A DNA stretch of 64,000 nucleotides from Thalassospira sp. (GTDB lineage: Bacteria; Pseudomonadota; Alphaproteobacteria; Rhodospirillales; Thalassospiraceae), in assembly GCF_030690045.1 (NCBI RefSeq), contig NZ_JAUYHK010000012.1, positions 50,212 to 114,211 on the forward strand, in the 5' to 3' direction. The notes under the pieces were generated by a model, which saw nothing but the letters and a program-made list of their open reading frames with translations, had not been told where the DNA came from and searched no databases. The position numbers and the translations under genes were made by a program. Positions within the stretch are counted from its first letter, which is position 1. Each line of letters starts with the position of its first letter. Below are positions 21,195 through 30,827 of this stretch, piece after piece.

Positions 21195-22273
21195 GTCTGG
21201 ATCCCGGAAAACTGCATGGCATTGTCCGCCGGTTTGAAGAATTGAAATCATTGTTGTCGGGTGGTTTGGGCGATAGTGATTCTTTTGCCAAACTGTCTCG
21301 GGAATATGCCGATTTGTTGCCGGTGGTCGAGAGCATCGAGGCCTACCAGCGCCTGCATGATGATCTGGCCGGGGCAGAAGAATTGCTGACCGATAAGTCA
21401 TCGGACGCCGAAATGCGCGAGATGGCCGAGGTGGAAAAATACGACATTCTTGAAAAATTGCCTGCCGCCGAACATGCGGTCAAATTGATGCTGTTGCCCA
21501 AGGATTCCGCCGACGAGAAAAACGCCATTCTTGAAATTCGCGCTGGAACCGGTGGCGATGAGGCCGCCCTGTTCGCCGCTGATCTGTACCGTATGTATCA
21601 GCGTTATGCCGAACGCATGGGTTGGAAATTTGAATTGATGGATGCCAGCGAAAACGATCTGGGCGGGTTTAAGGAAGTCATCGTCAATGTATCGGGTGCC
21701 GGGGTGTTTGCCCGCCTGAAATACGAAAGCGGTGCGCACCGTGTGCAGCGCGTGCCGGTGACCGAAACCAGTGGCCGCATTCATACATCGGCGGCAACTG
21801 TGGCCGTTCTGCCTGAGGCAGAAGAGGTTGATATTCATATTGACCCCAAGGATTTGCGCGTCGATACCTATCGATCACAGGGGGCGGGTGGCCAGCATGT
21901 CAACACCACCGACAGTGCGGTGCGCATCACCCATATTCCAACCGGTGTGGTTGCCGCCAGCCAGGAAGCCAAAAGCCAGCACAAGAACAAGGAAAAGGCG
22001 ATGAAGATGCTGGCTTCGCGTCTTTATGACCTTGAACGTGAAAGCAAGGATACCGCCCGTGCCGCTGACCGCAAATCGCAGGTCGGGTCAGGGGATCGAT
22101 CCGAACGCATCCGCACCTATAATTTTCCGCAAGGCCGGGTGTCGGATCACCGCATCAATATGACGCTGTATCGGTTGGATGATTTCATTCTGGGTGGCCC
22201 GGCGCTTGATGAAATGATTGATGGCCTGATCAGCGAGGATCAGGCGCAAAAACTGGCCGAAATCGGGGCCTGA
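21191..22273 (+). CDS. prfA: Peptide chain release factor 1 (RF1)
   Basis: 360 residues. It recognises UAA and UAG stop codons and releases the peptide. The GGQ loop is in [20 protein letters not shown], and the tripeptide anticodon region is near [19 protein letters not shown]. The GTG start at 21191 overlaps the hemA stop by four bases, which suggests translational coupling. It is followed four bases later by prmC, whose product methylates the GGQ glutamine of this factor. Confidence 0.97.
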   Translation: MSLDPGKLHGIVRRFEELKSLLSGGLGDSDSFAKLSREYADLLPVVESIEAYQRLHDDLAGAEELLTDKSSDAEMREMAEVEKYDILEKLPAAEHAVKLMLLPKDSADEKNAILEIRAGTGGDEAALFAADLYRMYQRYAERMGWKFELMDASENDLGGFKEVIVNVSGAGVFARLKYESGAHRVQRVPVTETSGRIHTSAATVAVLPEAEEVDIHIDPKDLRVDTYRSQGAGGQHVNTTDSAVRITHIPTGVVAASQEAKSQHKNKEKAMKMLASRLYDLERESKDTARAADRKSQVGSGDRSERIRTYNFPQGRVSDHRINMTLYRLDDFILGGPALDEMIDGLISEDQAQKLAEIGA

Positions 22274-22277
22274 CCCA

Positions 22278-23153
22278 GTGATCGGCAAGCGCCATACACT
22301 GGGTTCTCTGATGGCGGATGGCACATTGCGCCTGCAACAGGCCGGATGCGATACGCCGCGATTGGATGCGCGTTTGTTGTTGTCGGCGGCAACCGGGATG
22401 GATTCCGGCCGGATCATGGCCTTTACCGATGAAACCGTTGAGGATGCACAAGTCACCATATTTGATGCCCTGATCGACCGGCGCCGTGCCCGCGAACCGG
22501 TATCGCGCATTTTGGGGCGGCGGGATTTCTGGCGATACAGCTTTGCCCTGAACGAGGCCACCCTTGATCCGCGTCCCGACAGTGAAACGCTGGTGGCGTG
22601 GTGCATTGAAAAAATCACCGCGATGGGCGGGCAAAGATGGTTGGTGGATTTTGGCACCGGGACCGGTTGCCTGTTGTTATCGGTGCTGGCCGATGTGCCG
22701 GATGCTACCGGTATGGCTATCGATATTAGCCCACGGGCAATTGATTGCGCACGGGATAATGCCGTGGCGCTGGGGGTGGACGGGCGCTGCGATTTTTATG
22801 TGTCCGATTGGGATGCGTCCTTGCCGTCCGGGCATGTCTGCCACAATTTCGATGCCGTGATTTCCAACCCACCCTATATCGCGCGCCCTGAAATGGCAGG
22901 TCTTAGCGCCGAAGTGCGGGATTATGACCCGGAAATCGCCCTGACTGACGGGGCGGACGGGCTTTCGGCCTATCGTATTCTGGCGCGGGTGGCCTATGAG
23001 CGGTTGCGACCTGGCGGATTTGTGATGTTTGAAATCGGGCGCGGACAGGAAGCCGATGTTTCTGCTCTGCTGGAACAGGCCGGGTTTGCGGGAATTGCGT
23101 ATCGAAAAGATCTGGGCGGGATCATTCGCTGTGTGGCGGCGGACAAGCCATAA
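22278..23153 (+). CDS. prmC: Release factor glutamine methyltransferase PrmC
   Basis: 291 residues. It methylates the GGQ glutamine of RF1 and RF2. The N-terminal helical domain ends with REPVSRILGRRDFW, motif I is LVDFGTGTGCLLLSVLAD, and the substrate-binding NPPY is in VISNPPYIARPEM. The start is GTG at 22278, four bases after prfA, so hemA-prfA-prmC is a tight cluster. The DUF4167 gene follows after about 295 bases. Confidence 0.96.
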   Translation: MIGKRHTLGSLMADGTLRLQQAGCDTPRLDARLLLSAATGMDSGRIMAFTDETVEDAQVTIFDALIDRRRAREPVSRILGRRDFWRYSFALNEATLDPRPDSETLVAWCIEKITAMGGQRWLVDFGTGTGCLLLSVLADVPDATGMAIDISPRAIDCARDNAVALGVDGRCDFYVSDWDASLPSGHVCHNFDAVISNPPYIARPEMAGLSAEVRDYDPEIALTDGADGLSAYRILARVAYERLRPGGFVMFEIGRGQEADVSALLEQAGFAGIAYRKDLGGIIRCVAADKP

Positions 23154-23448
23154 GAGGCTTTGGGGGTTGCTGGCGAAAAAAACGCATCAAAGGCAAAAAA
23201 AACAGTTGGAATAAGGTCTCGGGGCATATAAGTTGATTTCAGCGGGCCGGGTGCCCGACGCGCTTTTGGTAGCGCCGTGTTCCCCTGTAAACAGTTGCAA
23301 ATATCCGTTTGATCTATGGCGCTCAGCGGGTTTGTCGCAGTACCGTTTTTTCCGGTGCTGTTTTTTCGGGAAATGTGATTCCACACGGAGTGGTTCCGGG
23401 ACAGTGTTGTAATCCCGGGTTTGTCCTCAACGCCAACAGTATGTTGAT

Positions 23449-24435
23449 ATGAGAAATAACAATAAACGTCCACGCGGACGGCAACAATCGAATAAACGTC
23501 CTGTAAACCCGAAATTTCAAAGCTTTGACAGCAATGGTCCTGATGGGCGCGTTCGTGGTAATGCGCAGCAGGTCTATGAAAAATATGTTTCGCTGGCCAA
23601 AGACTGTACAGATGATCAGGTTCTGGCTGAAAATTACTATCAGTATGCCGAACATTATTATCGGGTACATCAATCATCTGTGGAATGGGAAAATCAGCGG
23701 CGCGATGAACGTGCTGTCAGTCAGCCCCAGCCACAACCCCAGCAACAACGCACGGATCGCCCGGCAGGGCAGTCCGAGGACCGTTCTTCTGATCGTAATG
23801 GCAATCGTTTTTCGCGGGATGATCGTTCTGAAAACCAGAATGATGATTATACCGAAAATAGCGATCAGGACGACAATGGTGATCATGGCGCGGAAGACGA
23901 TAACAATGCCGTCCAGACGATTGATCAGAATCGCGGTCGTCGCGTAAATACCCGCCAGCCCCGATCCGACAACAGATACGATAATCGTACCGACAATCGT
24001 CGGGACAACCGGTCTGATAACCGACCGGAACATCGTGCAACTGTTGCCGATACCGGTGGTAATGATGGTACTGCCGATGTTTCCGGCAGCGATGATGCCG
24101 TTGATGATCAGGCCCCGAAACGCGCCCCGCGGCCCCGTCGTGCACCGCGTCCGCGGACGGTCAACCGGGCATCTGATGCTGATAATGCCGAAGGTGCGGC
24201 ACCAGTTACCGCCGCACCGGGAAATGACGAGGCCGCAGCATCTGCGCCGGTTCCTGTCAGCGATGGTGACGGTTCTGCCGATGACGAACAAAAACCGCGC
24301 AAGCGGGCCGCTGCGGCGACCCGGACACGCGGGCGTCATCCAACCACGCGCCGTGGACGCAGCCGCGTTGGTGGTCGCGAAGACGGTGAAGAAGGCGATG
24401 CGCCGGATAACGATCCGGAAATCGTTTCGGCCTGA
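23449..24435 (+). CDS. DUF4167 domain-containing protein
   Basis: 328 residues. The N-terminal 80 residues (NNNKRPRGRQQ, GRVRGNAQQVYEKYVSLAKD, YYQYAEHYYRV) are the DUF4167 domain, typical of alphaproteobacteria and normally found next to prmC. The rest is low-complexity and charged, rich in Asp, Arg, Asn and Gln, with five SDNR-like repeats at residues 173-192, Ala/Pro-rich spacers, and a basic tail (TRGRHPTTRRGRSR). This suggests a disordered nucleic-acid-binding protein, but the family's role is not established. Confidence 0.9.
   Translation: MRNNNKRPRGRQQSNKRPVNPKFQSFDSNGPDGRVRGNAQQVYEKYVSLAKDCTDDQVLAENYYQYAEHYYRVHQSSVEWENQRRDERAVSQPQPQPQQQRTDRPAGQSEDRSSDRNGNRFSRDDRSENQNDDYTENSDQDDNGDHGAEDDNNAVQTIDQNRGRRVNTRQPRSDNRYDNRTDNRRDNRSDNRPEHRATVADTGGNDGTADVSGSDDAVDDQAPKRAPRPRRAPRPRTVNRASDADNAEGAAPVTAAPGNDEAAASAPVPVSDGDGSADDEQKPRKRAAAATRTRGRHPTTRRGRSRVGGREDGEEGDAPDNDPEIVSA
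23965..24024 (+). repeat. Five tandem 12-base codon repeats ([STYR]DNR) inside the DUF4167 gene
   Basis: Five consecutive four-codon units encode SDNR, YDNR, TDNR, RDNR and SDNR. The third bases vary, so the repeat is conserved at the protein level rather than as DNA. Confidence 0.75.
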
Positions 24436-24454
24436 TCTGGCCTTCATGCATCTC

Positions 24455-24502
24455 CCAAAACAAAGCCCGCCCGGTTATTACCGTGGCGGGTTTTGTTTTG
24501 GG
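24455..24502 (+). terminator. Intrinsic terminator after the DUF4167 gene
   Basis: Seventeen-base arms, from CCAAAACAAAGCCCGCC to GGCGGGTTTTGTTTTGG, with one G-U pair. The 3' arm is itself T-rich. Confidence 0.85.
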
Positions 24503-24674
24503 GCTGGGAGCCTGATACTTCTGGATAGATGGATATGGGGAGTGTCTCAAGGTAACTTAAACCTCAAGTTATTTTTCAGGCGTTGAAAAGTGCGCCAGTG
24601 AAATAAAAGATCAAGGATGCAGAAAGTTATTCTGCATCATGTGGCAAAGCCACGTATTTGGGGGAGATTCGGTG

Positions 24675-26255
24675 ATGGGAACAGGTATGTTCCGGATCAT
24701 CATGGTGCTGCTATGGACACTGGGCGGGTTGATTGTCGCCTTTGGTCTGTTCAATGGCGACTATGCACTGGTTCTGGTTGGTGGTGTATGTTTTGTCATA
24801 CCGCTGTTTTTGCCGATGGTTGTGATTTTGATCAACCGCATTCCACAATCAGGTCCGAAAAAACCGGTCAAATCCCCGGCCCAGATAGCGCGTCAGCGTG
24901 CCGAGGGGCAATGGGCCAAGGCCGAAGACCTTGACGGGCGCAAAATGTTCGATGCCAAGCCGTCGGTTATTCTGGGACGGTGGGGAATGGAAAAAAAGGC
25001 ACTGGGCGCAGTTGCATGCAGCCGCCTGATGACATTTGGTAATAATGCCGATGATTATTACCGGTCGGCAGCAGTGCCAAATGCCTTGCTGCATCCCGGA
25101 AATCTGTTTGTGTATGAACGCAGCGGGGCAATTTTCCGGGCGATCCGTGAACGCCGGGAAAAAATGGGTCAACATGTTTTTGTGGTTGATCCTTTTGGTC
25201 AGACCGGCAGTACTGCCAGCACGTTCAATCCGCTGGAATTCATCCGCCATCAGGGCGAGGGGCTGGTCGCCGATGCCGGGATGATTGCCGATCTTTTGCT
25301 GGCCCCGTCCTATGTTAGCGATCTGGATACCCACGAGGCCCGCACGGCCCGCACCCTGTTGCAGGGGTTTATCATTTTTACCGTGCAAAAAGCGCTAACC
25401 GAAAACCGCAATCTTGCCGAAGTGCGCCGCAATCTGGTGATGCAGTCGCACCGGTTCTACAAAATTCTTGAAGAATTGATGAATATCGAAACCGCCGATG
25501 GCCGGATTTCTGAAATTGCCCTGACGATTCTGGATATGACCGAGGACCAGCGCATGTCGATCGTCAATGCCTGCCGGGCGGCCACCGCGATTTTTGACAA
25601 TCCGGCCATTGCGCGTTCGATCAGCAGCAGTTCTTTTGCGCCGAATGCTTTGCTGGAAAAACCTGTATCGCTTTTCATCGTCGGGCACAGCAACGAAGAA
25701 GAGGCCGGAACACTGGCCGCCTTTGGCCGGGTTTTGCTGGGCACGATGTTGTCTGTGATTGAAAAACGCAGTTTCAAAAGTGGCGACCCGGATTATCTGG
25801 TGTTGCTGGACGGGATTGAGGAACTGGGCCGCCTGCCGATGTTTGAACGCATGTTGGGTGGGGCGTTGGCCGACGGGATTACGGTCTGGACCTGTCTGAG
25901 CGGGGTCAGCGGCCTGATGGATGTGTGCCATAACTGGGAAAATATTGTCGGGCGTAGCGATGTTATTCAGGTATTCGGTCAGGACGGTGCCTTTGACTTG
26001 GACTGGGTGGCTGGCTTGACAGCGATGTCGCGGTTTGAAGATACCGGCGGGGCAGGGGCGGATCGCAATTCGCCAGTGCATTTGCGGCCCCGCGATAATC
26101 AGCCAATCCTGAAATCAACCGAAGTTGCCCGTTTTCCGTCCGAGGAACAAATCCTGTTTCGCAAAGGCGTACCGCCAATCCGCGCATGGCGGATCGACTG
26201 GTATCACGATGAAATTTTTCGGGGCATGGCGGTGCATGCCCCGACCTTTAATTAA
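24675..26255 (+). CDS. Orphan VirD4/TraG-like membrane protein with degenerate ATPase motifs
   Basis: 526 residues from the ATG at 24675 (GGGGAG upstream; GTG at 24672 is possible). Two membrane helices (about 8-26 and 31-53) precede a cytosolic domain that follows the VirD4/TraG coupling-protein fold: VILGRWG, VPNALLHPGNLFVYERSG, HVFVVDPFG, TFNPLEFI, RSISSSSFAPNALLEKPVSLFIV and LLDGIEELGRLPMFERML. The catalytic motifs are missing. The Walker A region reads GNNADDYYRS (122-131) with no GK[ST]. The usual DPKGE is YERSG, and Walker B LLDEF is LLDGI (377-381). No relaxase or type IV secretion genes are near. It is probably a non-hydrolysing scaffold; the function is unknown. It ends overlapping the convergent MOSC gene by four bases. 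Confidence 0.8.
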   Translation: MGTGMFRIIMVLLWTLGGLIVAFGLFNGDYALVLVGGVCFVIPLFLPMVVILINRIPQSGPKKPVKSPAQIARQRAEGQWAKAEDLDGRKMFDAKPSVILGRWGMEKKALGAVACSRLMTFGNNADDYYRSAAVPNALLHPGNLFVYERSGAIFRAIRERREKMGQHVFVVDPFGQTGSTASTFNPLEFIRHQGEGLVADAGMIADLLLAPSYVSDLDTHEARTARTLLQGFIIFTVQKALTENRNLAEVRRNLVMQSHRFYKILEELMNIETADGRISEIALTILDMTEDQRMSIVNACRAATAIFDNPAIARSISSSSFAPNALLEKPVSLFIVGHSNEEEAGTLAAFGRVLLGTMLSVIEKRSFKSGDPDYLVLLDGIEELGRLPMFERMLGGALADGITVWTCLSGVSGLMDVCHNWENIVGRSDVIQVFGQDGAFDLDWVAGLTAMSRFEDTGGAGADRNSPVHLRPRDNQPILKSTEVARFPSEEQILFRKGVPPIRAWRIDWYHDEIFRGMAVHAPTFN

Positions 26256-27016
26256 GCGGCGATAACGGTGTCACCCGGTTTAAGGGTGCCGCCGTCCGTC
26301 GCCTCCAGATACATACCCATGAACAGATGGTTCATGCCGGTATGCAACAGGCGCGGCACATTGATATCCGATATGGCCGTGTCGGGGTTGATGGTGGTGG
26401 CCTTGCACCGTGTGATCGGATGAATGGCGCGGAAGGTGGCGTCGCCAATCTTCACAATCTGGCCTTCGGTCCAGTCCAGTTCCTGCCAGGCGGGCAGGCC
26501 ATCAATCAGAAGATTGCCGCGAAAGCGCATCGGATCAACATCCTGACGGGCAATGCGGTCGCCAAAATCACGGACGGATGCCAGATTGATCACGGAAATA
26601 TAGGGTTGTTCCATATCTGAAAACGCAATATCGGGCACCGACATGATTTTCGGGCGACCGGCGATGTCGTTTTTCAGAAAGGCGGTCAGGAAATCCTCGA
26701 TCACGGTGCGGCCCATTGGCGTATCAAGTGCACCTTTGCAAATGGTGCGGCCATTGCGCAAAATTGTCAGGCTGCAGGTGGCATCGTCATACTCGATGCC
26801 CAGTTCCGCCAGTTTCGGGGTATTGACCAGTTGCAAAAAATTGCTTTTGCGTGCCCAGCCTTCAAGCTGCTCCTGCTCAAAGGACCCGCTGGTGGCAATC
26901 ACAAAGCGGCGGTCATCGGCCAGGATTTGGTGGGGGGTGATGGTGGCATCAATCATGTCAATGCCACGCAATCCCTTGACCGGGTATCGTTTGATTGCTG
27001 TGAGATGTGCTGTCAT
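26252..27016 (-). CDS. MOSC domain-containing protein
   Basis: 254 residues from the ATG at 27016 (AGGACA upstream); the longer frame to 27208 is not needed. An N-terminal MOSC_N barrel (LTAIKRYPVKGLRGIDM, DDRRFVIATSG) is followed by the MOSC domain with FRGNLLIDGLPAWQELDW and the conserved Cys in PITRCKATTINPDT. MOSC proteins bind or transfer molybdenum cofactor-related sulfur, or reduce N-hydroxylated bases such as 6-hydroxylaminopurine (YcbX/mARC type). The layout here is closest to YcbX-like proteins without the C-terminal ferredoxin domain. Confidence 0.85.
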   Translation of the reverse strand: MTAHLTAIKRYPVKGLRGIDMIDATITPHQILADDRRFVIATSGSFEQEQLEGWARKSNFLQLVNTPKLAELGIEYDDATCSLTILRNGRTICKGALDTPMGRTVIEDFLTAFLKNDIAGRPKIMSVPDIAFSDMEQPYISVINLASVRDFGDRIARQDVDPMRFRGNLLIDGLPAWQELDWTEGQIVKIGDATFRAIHPITRCKATTINPDTAISDINVPRLLHTGMNHLFMGMYLEATDGGTLKPGDTVIAA

Positions 27017-27329
27017 TGTTCTGTGTCCTGTCGTGCGGGGTCTTTCCGCTGTTATAGCGCCAGATAGCGGGTAATCACAGAAAAATACCGGTAAATCCAC
27101 GCCGTTGCCTTGTATATTGAAATCATGCCAGAAAATCTGTGTGCGGTGCAAAAAGAATTCCTGCAACTTTGGTAGGGCAGGCAACTTGCGATGCGGATTT
27201 GGTGACACATATCAATGACAATCCCGATCAATTGCGTCAGGATCAAAACCATGGGGATGATCCCCAAAAAGTGCGGATGCTTCCGGGAAGGTCCGCCCGT
27301 GTGTAACTGTTGGCTCGTGGAGTGACAGC
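27017..27329. other. Divergent intergenic region MOSC gene / clpB
   Basis: 313 bases without a gene. It contains the sigma-32-like promoter for clpB and a short hairpin (TGGGGA-TGA-TCCCCA, 27252-27266) in the clpB leader. Confidence 0.55.
27185..27212 (+). promoter_or_regulatory. Sigma-32 (RpoH)-like heat-shock promoter of clpB
   Basis: CTTGCGA at 27185-27191, 14 bases, then CACATAT at 27206-27212. This resembles the RpoH consensus CTTGAAA-N12/14-CCCATNT and lies about 118 bases upstream of clpB, a classic heat-shock gene. Confidence 0.55.
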
Positions 27330-29924
27330 ATGGAATTTGAAAAATTTACCGACCGTTCCAAAGGTTTTCTACAGGCAGCGCAATCGCTTGCCCTGCGCGA
27401 AAGCCATCAGCAATTTGTGCCCATACACCTTCTGAAGGTTCTTTTGGATGACGAAGAAGGGCTGGCAGCCAATCTGATCACTGCGGCAGGCGGCGATCAC
27501 AAACAGGCCCGTCTGCGCGCCGATCAGGAACTGGCGAAACTGCCAAAGGTCGAAGGTGGCAATGGCCAGATTTACCTGTCGGGCGATTTTGCCCGCCTGA
27601 TTGAGCAGGCACAGGAAGTCGCGAAAAAGGCCGGGGACAGTTATGTCACCGCCGAACGACTGCTGCTGGCGATTGCCCTTGATCCGAAATCGGTGGCAGG
27701 CAAGGTTCTGGCGGATGCTGGAATTTCGGCGCAAAAACTCAATAGCGCGATCAACGATTTGCGCAAGGGGCGCACGGCGAACAGTAGCGGGGCAGAAAAC
27801 CAGTATGACGCCCTGAACAAATATGCCCGTGACCTGACAGAAGCGGCACGGGATGGCAAGCTGGACCCGGTGATTGGCCGGGACGAGGAAATCCGCCGGG
27901 CCATTCAGGTTTTGTCGCGCCGGACCAAAAACAACCCGGTTTTGATCGGTGAACCCGGTGTCGGGAAAACCGCGATTGCCGAAGGGTTGGCGCAACGTAT
28001 CGTCAAGGGCGATGTGCCGGAAACCCTGAAAGACAAAAAACTTTTATCGCTTGACCTTGGGGCACTGGTTGCCGGGGCAAAATTCCGCGGTGAATTTGAA
28101 GAACGCCTGAAAGCCGTGCTGTCGGAAATTGAATCCGAGGCCGGTCAGGTCATTCTGTTTATTGACGAATTGCACACGCTGGTCGGGGCGGGTAAGGCCG
28201 AAGGATCGATGGATGCGTCGAACCTTCTCAAACCGATGCTGGCACGCGGCGAATTGCATTGCGTCGGGGCGACCACCCTTGAAGAATATCGCAAATATAT
28301 CGAAAAGGACGCAGCCCTTGCCCGGCGGTTCCAGCCGGTGTTTGTATCGGAACCAACAGTGGCCGATACGGTGTCGATTCTGCGTGGGATCAAGGAAAAA
28401 TACGAACTCCATCACGGAGTACGGATTGCTGATGCGGCATTGGTGGCGGCCGCTACCCTGTCGAACCGTTATATTACCGACCGGTTTTTGCCTGACAAGG
28501 CGATTGACCTGATGGATGAATCCGCCGCCCGCCTGCGGATGGAACTGGATTCCAAGCCCGAAGAAATCGACGAACTGGACCGCCGGATCATTCAGCTCAA
28601 GATCGAACGTGAAGCCCTGAAAAAGGAAGACGACCGGGCGTCGAAAGACCGTCTGGTGCGTCTGGACAAGGAACTGGCGGAACTGGAAGGCAAATCGGCA
28701 GAACTGACGGCGAAATGGCAGGCCCAGAAAAATGAAATGGCGGCGGCGACCCATATCAAGGAACAGCTTGATCAGGCACGCAGCGAACTGGAACGTGCGA
28801 TGCGCGAAGGCCGTCTGGATCGGGCCGGGCAATTACAATACGAAGAAATCCCCGCCCTTGAACGGTTATTGACCAAGGCCGAGGATGATCAGGCGACAAC
28901 CGGCATGAAGGACGAGGCGGTCACGGAAAAGCACATTGCTTCGGTTGTGTCGCGCTGGACCGGGATACCGGTGGACAAGATGCTGGAAGGCGAACGTGAA
29001 AAGCTTTTGGAAATGGAAGACACCCTGCGCAAGCGGGTGGTCGGACAGGACGAAGCGGTGCGCTCGATCTCCAACGCCGTGCGCCGGGCGAGGGCCGGGT
29101 TGCAGGACCCCAATCGTCCGATTGGATCGTTCCTGTTTCTGGGGCCGACCGGGGTTGGCAAAACCGAACTGACCAAGGCACTGGCGCAGTTTTTGTTTGA
29201 TGACGAACAGGCGATGGTCCGCATCGACATGTCCGAATTCATGGAAAAACATGCTGTGTCGCGGTTGATTGGCGCGCCTCCCGGCTATGTTGGCTATGAA
29301 GAAGGCGGTTCGTTGACCGAAGCAGTACGCCGTCGCCCCTATCAGGTGGTGCTGTTTGACGAGGTGGAAAAAGCCCATCCGGATGTCTTTAACGTGCTGT
29401 TGCAGGTTCTCGACGAAGGGCGTTTGACCGATGGTCAGGGTCGCACGGTTGATTTCCGTAATACCATGATCATTCTGACCTCGAACCTTGGCGCAGATAT
29501 CCTTGCCAATCAGGAACCAGGCCATGACAGCGGCGAATTGCGCAGCCAGGTGATGGAAGTGGTGCGGTCAGCCTTTCGACCGGAATTTCTCAACCGTCTG
29601 GACGAGGTTTTACTGTTCCATCGTCTGCAACGGGTCCAGATGGATCATATTGTCGATATCCAGCTGGAACGTCTGGACAAATTGCTGTTTGATCGCAAGA
29701 TCAGTCTGGAACTTGATGAATTTGCTAAATCCTGGCTGGCGGACAAGGGCTATGATCCGGTTTACGGGGCACGTCCGCTTAAACGGGTGATCCAGCGTTA
29801 TCTGCAAAACCCGCTGGCGATGCAGATTCTGGAAGGCACGATTGCCGATGGCAGCACCGTACCGGTCTCGGCCGAAGGTGGTTTTCTGACCATCAATGGT
29901 AAGAAAATCGAAATGGTTGACTGA
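27330..29924 (+). CDS. clpB: ATP-dependent chaperone ClpB
   Basis: 864 residues, the full ClpB length. It disaggregates proteins together with DnaK. The order is the Clp N domain (1-150), first AAA+ module with Walker [10 protein letters not shown] and Walker [15 protein letters not shown], the coiled-coil middle domain (about 410-530; [17 protein letters not shown]), second AAA+ module with GPTGVGKTE and [11 protein letters not shown], and the C-terminal small domain ([17 protein letters not shown]). A sigma-32-like promoter and a leader hairpin lie upstream. A terminator follows. Confidence 0.98.
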   Translation: MEFEKFTDRSKGFLQAAQSLALRESHQQFVPIHLLKVLLDDEEGLAANLITAAGGDHKQARLRADQELAKLPKVEGGNGQIYLSGDFARLIEQAQEVAKKAGDSYVTAERLLLAIALDPKSVAGKVLADAGISAQKLNSAINDLRKGRTANSSGAENQYDALNKYARDLTEAARDGKLDPVIGRDEEIRRAIQVLSRRTKNNPVLIGEPGVGKTAIAEGLAQRIVKGDVPETLKDKKLLSLDLGALVAGAKFRGEFEERLKAVLSEIESEAGQVILFIDELHTLVGAGKAEGSMDASNLLKPMLARGELHCVGATTLEEYRKYIEKDAALARRFQPVFVSEPTVADTVSILRGIKEKYELHHGVRIADAALVAAATLSNRYITDRFLPDKAIDLMDESAARLRMELDSKPEEIDELDRRIIQLKIEREALKKEDDRASKDRLVRLDKELAELEGKSAELTAKWQAQKNEMAAATHIKEQLDQARSELERAMREGRLDRAGQLQYEEIPALERLLTKAEDDQATTGMKDEAVTEKHIASVVSRWTGIPVDKMLEGEREKLLEMEDTLRKRVVGQDEAVRSISNAVRRARAGLQDPNRPIGSFLFLGPTGVGKTELTKALAQFLFDDEQAMVRIDMSEFMEKHAVSRLIGAPPGYVGYEEGGSLTEAVRRRPYQVVLFDEVEKAHPDVFNVLLQVLDEGRLTDGQGRTVDFRNTMIILTSNLGADILANQEPGHDSGELRSQVMEVVRSAFRPEFLNRLDEVLLFHRLQRVQMDHIVDIQLERLDKLLFDRKISLELDEFAKSWLADKGYDPVYGARPLKRVIQRYLQNPLAMQILEGTIADGSTVPVSAEGGFLTINGKKIEMVD

Positions 29925-29943
29925 CCTGATCGGAAACGGCTTT

Positions 29944-29978
29944 GCAAAACCCCGGTACAATTTGTGCCGGGGTTTTGT
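29944..29978 (+). terminator. Intrinsic terminator after clpB
   Basis: GCAAAACCCCGG and CCGGGGTTTTG pair around an 11-base loop. The 3' arm ends in TTTTG. It starts 20 bases after the clpB stop. Confidence 0.85.
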
Positions 29979-30041
29979 GCTTTGATGTGGCGATAAAGAC
30001 GGTCATGATAGGCGATCATTTTTGATCAAGAAGGATATCCG

Positions 30042-30827
30042 ATGCATCGCAAATTCCCCCGGTACTTTCGTTTGACGATGACGACAGGGTGCCTTGTCGC
30101 GGCCTTGTCGGTTAGTGGCAATGTTGCCGCACAATCCTTGTTTGATGCCGCCAAAAATGCGCTGGGCGGGGCGTTAAGCGGGAATTCTTCCGGGAATGCG
30201 TCGTCATCATCATCGTCGCTGTCACAGGATACGGTTGCCGATGGTTTGCGACAGGCGCTGGATGCCGGGATTGATCTGGTGACGGCGCAACTGGGCAAAA
30301 CCGACGGTTTTAACGCTGATCCAGTGGCGCATATTCCGCTACCCGCCAGCGTGCAGCGGGTGCAGGCCTTGCTGACCACCGCCGGGCTGGGCAGTTATGG
30401 CGATGAAATTGAATTGCGCATGAACCGTGCGGCCGAAAGTGCAATGAGCGATGCCGGGGATATCCTGTTAAACGCCGTGCGTCAGATGACGATGGCCGAC
30501 GCCCGCAGCATTCTGGACGGACCGCAAGATGCCGCGACCCAATATTTGCGCCGGGTATCAGGCGGCGAGATTGAAGGAAAACTACGACCGGTGATGAATG
30601 ATGCCTTGGCCGAAACCGGTGCCATTGGCATGTATGATCAGATGATGGGGCAATATCAAAGCCTGCCTCTGGTGCCCGATGTCAAGGCGTCGCTGGAGGA
30701 TCATGCGACTGGGGCGGCGATGGACGGGATATTCCATTATCTGGCAGTACAGGAAGCCGATATCCGGCAAAATCCGGGCCGATGGACCACCGATATCCTC
30801 AAAAAGGTATTTTCAGCGGCGCAATAA
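30042..30827 (+). CDS. Exported DUF4197 domain-containing protein
   Basis: 261 residues with a Sec signal (RYFRLTMTTGCLVAALSVSG, cleavage near NVAAQ). The mature part has the DUF4197 pattern: TVADGLRQALDAGIDLVTAQLGK, IPLPASVQRVQALLTTAGLG, ARSILDGPQDAATQYLRR and QYQSLPLVPDVK. The family is periplasmic or outer-membrane associated and uncharacterised. A Ser-rich linker (residues 46-60) follows the signal. AAGGA lies seven bases before the ATG. The 3' end overlaps the convergent kinase gene by 15 bases. Confidence 0.88.
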   Translation: MHRKFPRYFRLTMTTGCLVAALSVSGNVAAQSLFDAAKNALGGALSGNSSGNASSSSSSLSQDTVADGLRQALDAGIDLVTAQLGKTDGFNADPVAHIPLPASVQRVQALLTTAGLGSYGDEIELRMNRAAESAMSDAGDILLNAVRQMTMADARSILDGPQDAATQYLRRVSGGEIEGKLRPVMNDALAETGAIGMYDQMMGQYQSLPLVPDVKASLEDHATGAAMDGIFHYLAVQEADIRQNPGRWTTDILKKVFSAAQ

